The notes under the pieces were generated by a model. The model searched no databases. It had not been told where the DNA came from and worked only from the letters and a program-made list of their open reading frames with translations. From the NCBI GenBank assembly GCA_034008185.1, contig CM067081.1, forward strand, positions 67,756,054-67,820,053: DNA of 64,000 nt, read 5' to 3'. Within the stretch, counting starts at the first letter, position 1. Each line of letters starts with the position of its first letter. This document shows, piece after piece, positions 1 to 10,200 of this stretch. A program made the position numbers and the translations under genes. Source of the stretch: Gorsachius magnificus. Its lineage: Eukaryota > Chordata > Aves > Pelecaniformes > Ardeidae.

Positions 1-818
1 CTTTTCAATGATATGCCAACTGCATTGTACTATTCTGGCTTTTCACCAACTTTGTTATGCTAGATATGAACTTGAGGTATCTATTGAAATAGAACAGTTA
101 AGTGTAGACTGGGACTAAGATGTCCAAGAGAAAAAGAGAAAGATACACATACTTTAGAAGACAGAAAGAAAAGTTTCAAGAGGTATCCAAATTATAAACG
201 CATGCACATATATGTATGGACACACCACAATTAGCGCTACTTGTGCCAGAAAGAACCAAACTGAGCACTTCCATGAAAGTTATACTTTGTCTTAACTGGA
301 CTTACTGAAAATGCTCTGCATTAAATAAAGCTGTAGAGGTTTCACCCACTTGGAAGAAAGGCACTGGTATTGCTGCAGACTGGTAGACAGCCAGAACACC
401 CAGTTTAAGTATATATTTCCTCTACAGTTTTCAGTATCCCTAGGAGATAACCTTCCTCCCATTGACTGGGAAAGACAGGGTGGAGCAGTTATAAAACCAC
501 AGGCTAAAAAAAAATTTTTAATTTTTTTTTTTTTAAATCTCATTTTTAACTGTCCTTTTTCAAAACTCTTCTAGGGTGAGTCATAAAGCCTGCTGCTCAG
601 AAGTGCCTACCTTGACGCTTTTCCTAGAGCACCTGAGCTGAAGCAATATACTGCTCCCTCAGCAGACGGTTAGTCTGATCCTGGGTACTTCTTTCCCCTG
701 CATCATGCTTTGAAACAGTTCTCAAAGAAGACAGCTGGCACAACATGGAGCAGGACGCTGTGCCAACTATCTACAGTATAGTATTTCAGCTTATCACCCG
801 TTCCTTTGAAATACCAAC
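1..818 (-). other. RASA3 intron 7 (partial, runs off the left edge)
   Basis: No further RASA3 exon could be recognised on the minus strand, and no other gene, RNA or repeat family. It contains an A/T-rich patch around 505-545. The exon encoding the rest of C2B must lie to the left of the window. Confidence 0.8.
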
Positions 819-891
819 CTCAAAATAAAACACTTCATCAAAATGTGGGTTGTTGGTCTTCTTTTTAACTTTAGTCTTTTTGGCTTCCGAT
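819..891 (-). CDS. RASA3: RASA3 exon 7: C2B basic strand and NPxF motif
   Basis: A 73-nt exon: A completes an arginine codon begun by exon 6 (AG+A), then 24 codons encode [12 protein letters not shown] and [12 protein letters not shown]. This is the lysine-rich strand of C2B followed by the conserved N-P-x-F/W turn of C2 domains. The acceptor is ttccttaattcag; the donor is gttggt, a weak GT site. The residue between P and F is histidine (CAT) here, where I recall glutamine in human RASA3; the motif tolerates variation at that position. The exon ends at phase 0. The next exon (rest of C2B) was not found in the remaining 818 bases. Confidence 0.93.
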
Positions 892-1980
892 CTGAATTAA
901 GGAAGGAAAAAAAAAAGGTAAGAAACAACATTAGCAGAAGTGTGATCCTAGAACAGAGCCACTGAGGAACAAACATCTGATAAAACCGGAACACCATGTG
1001 GCTCCAGCACAGCAAGGCATACACACATTGAAGAGAGGGATTCACTGCATGCCTATTTTTCTAGAGTAATCACAGTTTGTTATCCTCTCTTAAACACAAG
1101 TCCTTGAACCCTGATTCTGTCACTCGCTTGATCCAGCAGAATCTTACATCTGTACAAAGCAACTGGCAAGAACGGAGCTCTGAGCAGCAACATTTGGGGC
1201 ACGGTCTCAGTCTTGATGTGACTCAAAAATTCCTCATACTCTAAAAGCACAGGGAACAGGAAGATTGACATAGCTATTTGTGGGGTTTATATTTTATAAT
1301 CCTGGCCCGAAGAAACAATGAATGCTTTTCAGTACTGTTAAATAATCAAAAATACGAGAATGATTTCCTCAGTAAAAATATTTTTATTGCTATCTTACCA
1401 CCCTTTTCCCTGCAGCCCCAAGAGCACCTTGTTGACGTTACATTGTTGAATTATTATGAACAGTGCTGAGCAGAAGTCTCTTGATTTCTACTGCTCTGTA
1501 GGAACAAGACATGGCAGACCTCCTTCAAACCACTCACTGGGCGACAGGCCTGACGAAGTTCAGCACTGCCCATTCAACCTCTATGGGCAGTGCCATCTGC
1601 CTGCCTTGTAGAACACAGGCATCTAACTGCTTGGCACTGGGCTAAAGCCAGCCAGTGCATTTCACACAGGCCAGCCAACAGCTGTTTGATGATTTCCAAA
1701 TGTTATGAACCTATGCTTGACTTGTTCTCATTACCTACAAGTGAAAAGCTCTGTGTTGTTCTGTGTCACCAATGTTCCCCTACAGCTCTGCAGTAATAAG
1801 AAGGCATAGATAAAACAGACACAGATGGAGAGGCACATCACCCATGTGGAAAACTGACCTACTAATAATTTCATCCCAGAATCTATGCCTCATTTCTCAT
1901 GCAATGAAGCTGCTTAGATAGCTTGTAACTGCTTATATTAGCCGGAAAACTCTATGTATTCTTTTACAGAGGTCAAGTAA

Positions 1981-2090
1981 AGCTGGATCTAATTCCCAGC
2001 ACTGCTATGGGCTTCCTGTGTGACTTGCATGGGCCGGTCCACCAGTACACAATGCTTTCCCATATGTGATACAGGCATAGAAACAGTTTT
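1981..2090 (+). mobile_element. Probable ancient MIR-like SINE fragment
   Basis: CTAATTCCCAGCACTGCTAT followed by GGGCTTCCTGTGTGACTTGC matches the central phrase of old amniote MIR-type SINEs (tRNA B-box followed by the conserved core). The trailing part (CTTTCCCATATGTGATACAG) also fits loosely. Confidence 0.45.
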
Positions 2091-3577
2091 AGTCAGGAAG
2101 TCCGACAGTTCTCTAAGAACAAATCGCACAATAAACAGCAGCACGTTTGTTGAAATTTTTGTGCTCAGCACTGCATAAATGCAGTGGAATAAAGCAGCTT
2201 TCCTACTCTTAAATGAGAGGCATTGAAAAATCAGGAGAGAATGACCTACAGATTAAGAACATCCCAGTATTCCTAGGAGGAGCTGAGAGATAAGAGAGAC
2301 TAATCGCCTCCAGGACATAGGACAGATTGCCTATCCCATCTCATCAGTCACACTTGCCAATCAGCCTCTTTACCGATAAGCCCATCTGGGAGAGGACTGG
2401 GAAGCAGGATGTAGAATGGGAGGCGATTAAGGCAAGCACAATTATTGGGCAGTTACAAAGCAGTGGATGGGAATAAGCTGTGTGCTGCTTGCTGGAGATA
2501 CGAGGCAAGCCTTCTACCCCCACCAAAACCCAGAGAGGAATAGAATGAGGCCACACTCCTTATTCTGAAGGGAAATATGTTATCAGGACTGGGGGGTGGA
2601 GGGAAGCAGACAAAGAAAGGTAAATTTGGACATTCAAGGATACAAGGGTTAGTCAAAAATATCTCCTTACAGTTTAAGTAATAGCCACCCAGTACTATCT
2701 GAAACAAATTAGAAGCTGAAAACATCAAAGCATAAAACTCAGCTCATACAACACAGCTCATTAATGGAGATAAGGCATAACACACCTAGACAAAAATTAA
2801 GAATACAGACCAGTCTCAAAGACTCCTCTGCATGCAAAGTATTTGTCAAGGATGCATCTTATTTATAGTATTTTCAATAAATTGTTGTCAAACATTATTA
2901 ATAACCCATACTACCAAATCTGAGTCTTTGAGGTCACAGCAGAGTGTTTTGTTTCTAACATGGTGCAGACATAAAAGATGACTCCAGATAAGCAGAAACA
3001 GTGACATCCAACAGCACGGGGAATTGTTAGAACAGAAAAATTTAATCCCAAATCTAAACTGAAGAGTACCATGCAGAATCTCATTACTAAAACCGCATTC
3101 CAAATGTTATCCATGCTATTAGGTCCACATATATCAAATTATAGGACTGAGCCACCTAGGGCTTTCGAAATACACATTAATTTGCCACACCGTGAAAGTG
3201 AAAATACTCTAAATATTCACATATGAATGTGCATACACTGCAAGAAGTTGATGTATTCTGCTTTCTCTTCTGCCCCTGCCCAAGATTAGGCAATAAATTT
3301 GCTCAAAAACTGGCCTCCAACTGTGAGGTGAGAAGATGCACAAGTTAAGCCTAACCACAAATTACATACTCCAGGATATTCAAATTATTCAGGGTTTTTA
3401 AGCCTCAAATTACTTACTCTAGTATAATTCAGCAGTTCATACATGCACACACAAACACTTAACATATTCTAGTGGTGTCTAAATACTCCCATCTGTCCCA
3501 TCTGAAGGCAGATTCTTATAGACAAAGGAAACAGAAACAATCCGTATAAAATGGAAGCTCTTGTAGGTGCAGTACTT

Positions 3578-3579
3578 GC
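3578..3579 (-). other. RASA3: Non-canonical GC splice donor of RASA3 intron 6
   Basis: The exon-intron junction in the transcript reads CCCTCCAG|gcaagtactg. Shifting the junction by one base does not create a GT donor, and the reading frame into exon 7 (AG+A = arginine) requires this cut. GC-AG introns make up roughly one percent of vertebrate introns and usually carry strong complementarity to U1 snRNA elsewhere, as here (CAG|gcaagt). Confidence 0.85.
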
Positions 3580-3660
3580 CTGGAGGGTCCTGCTAAGGTA
3601 ACAGTGGCATAGGGATCACATTGCCCGTTCACAATGGGTAGCCCTTGGCATTCTAAAACT
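3580..3660 (-). CDS. RASA3: RASA3 exon 6: first strands of C2B, with a GC donor
   Basis: An 81-nt exon (1 + 26 codons + 2) giving [18 protein letters not shown] then TVTLAGPS. The QCDPYATV stretch is the typical first C2 loop and strand, here in C2B. The acceptor is ttattcttttccag; a second AG lies 8 nt further in, but only the first keeps the frame (CG+A arginine). The donor is AG|gcaagt: GC instead of GT, with otherwise perfect pairing positions, the pattern known for functional GC-AG introns. Both exon ends are phase 2, so this is the only exon here whose loss would leave the frame open. From memory human has IVEC for VLEC and GPFR for GPSR. Confidence 0.93.
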
Positions 3661-6600
3661 CTGGAAAAGAATAAAACGCAGACAGACAAATCAATGAAAT
3701 GGGAAGAGACTGGAGTGAAAATAAAAGCAATGCATTTTCATCCTGTTCTTTTTTCACAATACTTTACACTACGGAATTGAAATGACACTAAGCACAGGCC
3801 TTTAATTCACGCCTAGACTTGAAAACACATTTTGGTCTTAAATACTAACTTTAACGGGGTCAAAAATACTGTTAAATTACAGAGAAACCTTAACTGGAAG
3901 GATTCTTATTATGCAAGTACAACAACTTAAGGTTCACGAAATAAAAGTCTGCTGTCAAGATGGGAGCTGTCAGCACTTTAAAATTCTGTGGCAACTTATT
4001 TGCCAAAAAAAAAAAACCCAAATCCAGAAAAAACCACCCAGAATTTATTTCTGTAACAAAAAATTAAAAAAACCCACACAGACAGATCCCAGCAGTAGTC
4101 AAGTAATTTCTCAGAATCACATCCACAAAGGCCTCAGAGCTTTTGACAAAATTTGTAAAGGTGAGTTAACTACACATCAGGAGACAGTACGACACAGCCA
4201 TCTTTCTCCGTAAAAATTTAAAACAGCAAAACTGAAGAAACATTTAGCAGCTCTGCACTGAAGAAGTCAAAAGAGACACTGGAGGGACAAAATGCAACAA
4301 ATTGGATTTTGCTGCAAGCCATGATGAGAAATCTGCACTTTTGCACTCTCATTTCAACATCTCTTTGGAAAAAAAAGAAAAAAAACCACAACACAACCAC
4401 AACAAACAATGAAAAAATGTTTCATTTTTCACAAGTTGAAACTTACTGAGGAATGCAGTACCAATTGGAAACAAAGGCAGACAAGCCAGTTGCCAGGATT
4501 CTCCCTCCTGAAATAGGTTCTGCTTCCAACAGGTAAGCCTGTTGGGCTGATGTATTTACACAATTATAACTGGAAAATTTTGGTGAAGACAAACCCTGAA
4601 GCTCTTTGGGCAGGTGTGTAGTACTATACTTGCAGTGTGAAATATCTTGCACACTTCTGTGTGCTATAAAATCAGAAAGAAAGATAATAGCCATTTTACG
4701 GCTTTCAGTGACAGCAACTTTGACACAAAAAATATATATAAAAAAATCAATAGAGAAAAATTCAGTAACAGATAAATTGCTCCACAATTTTATCCACAAA
4801 GCAAGGTATTTGGTAACATAGGATGTGGGTTTCAAATACAGTTTAACTACAGACCAATTACTTACTCTGCATAAAGGGAGGAAAAAATTTAATATTCTGC
4901 ACTGATACAGGAATTGTTTTTATACCAGAGGAGGTACAATCTAGATAGGTTCCCACAGTCCTAGGAAGTACACGAAGATTGAAGATGTCACTAAGGAGGC
5001 ACACACAGGCAGCTGAAGCTGACATTCATAGTTGGATTCCCACACCTGCAGAATAAAGGCTAAATAACTGGCTTAATGCAGACAGCCCTCAATGATGCAC
5101 TCACTCACAAGCTTCTCATTTGGATAGCCCCTGTATGCATTGAAAAGCACTCAGTTATTAACCCAGATGACTCCTCATTACTGATTTACTAACACTAGTG
5201 CAAAAGAGAATTATGTTCCATATTCTGCATACTCAAGTGAAATCACAGATCAAAACCAAAGAAAGTTAGGAAAAACTTGGAATGCATAGGCACTGTGCTG
5301 CTTTTATTTCTGGACTTCTATTATTTCACTACGAGTTTACCTTCCACACAGACAGAATTTAGAAGCCTCCCAGATGCCTTGTTCTGCAGGTATCTGGTAT
5401 TTCAGAGCGCTACCGTGCAAACAGCAAAATTCAAACCACAAATTCTACCCCAGCACCAGGTGGAAACGCCAGGTGCAAGCTCCAGTAACCCTCAACCAAC
5501 ACACAATACATGCAATTTGGTTGTCTAAACACATGCATCTAGTGCCATTTGGGATAACTTAACAGTTTCTTCCACAGTCCCTTGCTGCTGCTCCAGAAAG
5601 GCAGGAGGTAGCCATGGAACATGTATATTTAACAGATTCACATCCCTCAGAAGCCTCAAATAGACTAGATGCCTGTTTTCAAGCAAGTACTGCTCCAAAT
5701 TCACCCACTCTACCTTACAGAGAAGGTATAGGCTTTTTCTGCATGCGTATTAATACAAGTATTCAAAGTTGCAAGAAAAAAAAAGGGCAGATGTGAATAG
5801 AACACCACTTATGGGAAACTTTACATGGTAGCCTTCTGGAAGAATAGCTAGAAGTGCAGGAAGAAAAACCCGTAAGTACCAGCAGAAAGCCTTTATGAAA
5901 AGGCAGGTCCAGCTTGATTTTCTTAAGAGTAAAGGACAGACCACCTCCCTTCTAGTGCTCTTCACACTAATATGATCACTATATTCATAGCAGAAGCACT
6001 TTGCCAGTGAGCTACAGCATGACTGCTGCTAATTCTTCTAGGATAGCAGATGTGGCTCGAACACATTCCTGTTTGAACAGAACAATTGTACACCAAGTGT
6101 CAGTATCAAACCCCCACCCCTTCCACTGCTTCCTTAAGGCAGCCTGTAAGTTCCTTAAAATGAAGTAGTAGCTCAATGGCTTTATAGCAGTCAGCCAGTT
6201 TTCTCCTGTTGATGAATGGCTTCCAAGCCAGCTCTCATCCATACAGGAAGAACTATGTGAAATTTAAACACAGAGAAAGCATGTTCAGAGAGAGTACAAT
6301 TCCTGTTTTAGTAAGAGCTGTCCTTTCAAGAATATGCAGACAATAGAAAGTGATCCCAGACAGCATGATCTACACTTGAGGACATGCAGAGCTTATAAAT
6401 CACTACACAATACAAATCACAGATTTATTTGAATGATGGAAACTGTGAAGCTATCCACAAAAAAAAAAGCATACCCTAAAATGATAGGATCTATTCTAAT
6501 ATTACAGCATAGAAGAATTTTTTACATTTTTTGTGGCTAGCCCTCTGCTGTTAATCACATCAACTGTCAGCAACGCTTAAAAAGACAACAGTATCATCAG

Positions 6601-6689
6601 CTGGTTGGAGAGAACACAGCAATGTAAATCACTGGGCACTCACATCTTTAATTGTGTGTGCTCTATAAAACATATGGAGAAGAACAACA

Positions 6690-7172
6690 GGACGACTTCT
6701 AATCACTCGTGGCTCTCCCAGGTTTGTACTCTCCAGCTTGGAAAACAGAAGTTATCCATTCATAAACAGCTTACGAAATCATGAATGGTGTGAAGAACAT
6801 TTCCTCACAAAGTAAGAATAATGAAATTACCAGACAGCAGGTTTAAAATAAGCAAAAGGAAGTACTTTTTCCACACAATGCGTAATGAAATTGCAAAACT
6901 TATTGCCATGGGATGTCACAGAGGCCAAAAGAATACATGGATTTGAACCAGGACTACACAAACTCATGGAGTGTAGGTTCGTAGGCAGCTATTAAAGCTT
7001 AATGGTCCAGAAGCCTCCTCCAGCTCAGGAAAGCCCAAACTGCTGATTGAGAAGGATGTAATACTAGAGCAATCATACCACATTTGAATTATCACTCACC
7101 AGCAAATATCAGGGACAGTACTAGGCTAGACTAAAGGGGCATTTAACACAGTAGGGTAGTTTTTATGTTCTC
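6690..7172 (+). mobile_element. Ancient CR1/L3-type LINE, 3' part, degraded
   Basis: Diverged but recognisable on the plus strand. A decayed ORF2 C-terminus (TACTTTTTCCACACAATGCG, TTATTGCCATGGGATGTCAC, CTCATGGAGTGTAGGTTCGT) is followed by a 3' UTR with CAGGGACAGTACTAGGCTAG and the terminal phrase TAGTTTTTATGTTCTC. This is the 3' end typical of old amniote CR1/L3 elements. The left boundary is uncertain; similarity may begin near 6600. Multiple stops and indels show great age. An A-rich tandem repeat starts right after the 3' end. Confidence 0.72.
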
Positions 7173-7177
7173 TGGGG

Positions 7178-7262
7178 AAAAAAAAACAAAACAAAAGAAA
7201 ACAACAAAATAAAAAACAAAACAAAAGAAAAAACAAAATAAAAAACAAAACAAAAGAAAAAA
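7178..7262. repeat. A-rich minisatellite with 29-bp unit
   Basis: Two identical 29-bp units at 7205-7233 and 7234-7262 (beginning CAAAATAAAAAACAAAACAA), preceded by a partial diverged unit from 7178. It begins six bases after the end of the ancient CR1. Long lysine/phenylalanine-like ORFs across it are artefacts. Confidence 0.93.
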
Positions 7263-10200
7263 CCAAAATGCACAGATGTTCTCATACAGCCACGATGACT
7301 TAAGAGTAAGATGTTTCTTTGTGTGCCGTTGGAATAAGAAAAGCAAAAACAACCTTGAAAGCAGCAAAATGGGGGAAAACAGGAAACAGATGCCGACAAA
7401 CTGTATCCCAAGCCTTTCAGGTAATTTAAAAGCAGTTATTATTCAAGGATGTTGGAGAAAGCAGGCAAAAGACTGAAGACCTAGGATTTTGAGAAAGGAA
7501 GGCTATGCCTGGAAAGAGGCTCATTCTGGTTCTTATATCTTACTAAGCACTGTGGGAAGAGACAAGAAAATTCAACAAGGCACAGGTCTGGTCAACTCAT
7601 GTTAGCATACCCTCATTAGCTGCAGGAAACTGTAATCCTAGAGCTGCTTTCATTATGGCCATTTTCTTCAGTCATGGGAAAATTGCTAGGTAAATTAACA
7701 CTCCTCTCCCAACCTGGTACCAAAATACTGGCTTTAATTGGCAAGCAGGAAAAGAGCTAGCACAAAATGACAGCTACTCAGAGACACAGTAAAATGGAGC
7801 CTTAATTCTGCCACATGGGTGTCACATTATTAAGACTGACAGTTCATATCTGGATTAGATAAAAAAACATACAAAAAGAAATGTATAATAAAGGTATTAT
7901 CTGGGGGAGGGGAAAGGGGGAAAGAAGAGGGGACAGATGGGACAGACTCTGGGAAGCAGTGAATAAAGCCAGTAAAAATGAAATGCCTTTGCTCTAATCA
8001 TCTGCCGAATTAACTTAACATACATGTACTAGGATAATGAAAAAAAAGCCAAGGCAATCAAGATTATTCAAGAATTACAAGTCATCTCATCAGGCCCCAG
8101 AGGAAAAACGTCTGGTGGCTGCTAGAATCTTTTCTGCCCAACTGGTAGTTTCTGCTCATTAGCTGTCTCGAGCCCAGCTGGGGCAGGGCGAGCCATCCCT
8201 CACAGCTAGCCTGGCTGGGCTGGGCTAAGGTTAGAGCTGGGTCATATGGGAAAATCTCAATGCAGCTGCCTCACTATATTTGCTTGTGGTTTATAAAATT
8301 AACATGTTTCAAGGAACAAGACATTTCAGTTTTCAATGTGGTTCATGACCAAACCTTCACAAGAGCAAATAAGCTATGGAAAATTCCCAGAGGGTAAGAG
8401 AAAACCTCAAACCCAAACACACCATGCGCATACCCTCTTGCCTTTAAATTACATGACTACAGAAGTTGCGAGGGAGGCAGGGGGAGAAGGTTTTGAAAAA
8501 AAGAAAAGATTTTTCAGCGAAGACTAAGCAGCTCACATCTGACAGTACAGGAATTCCCTCTGCCTCTGGGTTGCCAGCCAAGAGCTGTAGGCTGTAGTCT
8601 CTGAGATAGCCCCTACACAATCATACTCAAAACAAGGCCTAACACGAGCAAGCAGTATCAGGATGATCCAAGCCTGTGGGTGTTCCACACCCCTTCCTTG
8701 GAATTGCAAAAATTATTTTAAAATTATAGCCTTTCTGATTAGATGCACGTGTGTCACTGGCATCCTTGTGCGCCAGAATGGACAACTAATGCAAAAACAG
8801 ACACAGAGAAAAGAAACCAGAAGGGACATCGCTGTTCTTAAAACATGTATCCGTATTTACTGTTCTTGAAGACTAAATCACTTCCAGTGTACCTGGTCAG
8901 GCTCAGTTCTTCCCCCAGTTTCAACCTAGGGTAGGGAACAGTGCATCATTCCCATTCACTTTTCTCAAACCAGACTGTTTTCTCACTGTGATTCCTCAAC
9001 AGGAAATAAACACATCTTGTTTTCTATACAATCTTGCTCCTGTCACTGTACATAATCCATGTATTTTAATTGCTTTCACATATGTACTGGGTTCCTGGGA
9101 TCAAATCTTAACACGTGGCAAATGTACTGATGTATCCTTGAGGCTTTGTCCCATCTCATATGCGTATTTTTGGCCGTACACAGGTTCTTCTCTGCATCAT
9201 TTCAACGGCAAGAGACTTCCTCTTCCTTGCTTGCTCTAGCAATCTAATTATTACTTGAACACTCAGTACTTTGTGTGGTAAGCCTGACCAGACAGAGAAG
9301 TATCAACTTAAAAGCAAACTTTGTGGCAGATTTGCCAGAACTGTCGTCAAAACAATCCATCTTTGGCTTATGCTAAGTACTTGTTTGGTAAGGTACATTC
9401 CCCAGCACTGGATATGTGACTTACATTCTTAAGTCTCTCTGGATCCTTTTTTTTAAAAAATTTTATTTTTTCTTTTTTTTCTACTGACTATAGGGTCACC
9501 TTGTCACATATGTACTACCCTGAGGTACCTTGTCTTCCAGGAGTAACAGCACCTCTCAATAGTGTCTCTTTGTGAATGGGCTTCTCAGAGGACATAAAAT
9601 AGGCTATTAATCTTTAACTTCATAATAGTGTAGTCCAGGCTTTTAGTCTAGTTTGACAGCAAAGAAGTGGCATTTCTCCTTTCCTTGCCGCATTCAGTTC
9701 ATTCTTGAATGTCCTTTTCTTTCAGTGCAGCCTTGCATCACGATCCGAGGCCCTTACTCATTCCCAGAGGTTTAAGAGGAACTTTGAGGTAATGCTGCAT
9801 GATAAACTTCCAACCTCACATCTGTGCTGGCACGTGGTACCTGCTCTCAGACCAGTGAGCTGACTTCTGTCTTCCACTGCAAGCAGGAACTGTTCACAGG
9901 ACTCCTTATTCCCTTGGTCTGTGTATGACCAGGACCTCGCTAAACCTGTCATATTCATTTGTTTTAGAGGGGCTTTACCTGGATGTATCCACCACTACTA
10001 AGCACAGATGTGCTCAACCTAGCTCAGAAATTCCCTGAATCATTTCTGGAGGCCAGGAGAACGTATCACCACGACTGCTTTCATAATTCTTTATCTTCTA
10101 CTGGACACACTCAGAGACAGCATCCTGGGTTTTGGTCTGACCAAATATTACATCTGAACTGCTGTTAGTGCACCTTCAGACAAACCTTGCACTTCCTCTT

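Larger units (their letters stand above)
892..3579 (-). other. RASA3 intron 6 (GC-AG intron, 2.7 kb)
   Basis: This is the shortest complete intron here. It opens with gcaagtactg and closes with ccttaattcag in transcript orientation. Contents: a probable ancient MIR-like SINE at about 1981-2090, otherwise nothing recognisable. ORFs of up to about 90 codons on both strands show no family resemblance. Confidence 0.85.

Noticed and set aside
1..818. Search for RASA3 exon 8 (rest of C2B).
   Set aside because: No minus-strand segment encodes the expected next residues with splice sites; the exon is presumably beyond the left edge.
4443..4835. 130-codon minus-strand ORF close to RASA3 exon 6.
   Set aside because: No match to any part of RASA3 and no motif; exon 6 joins directly to exon 5 in phase, so no exon is missing here.
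7143..7411. Phenylalanine-rich ORFs on the minus strand.
   Set aside because: Translation of the A-rich minisatellite at 7178-7262.
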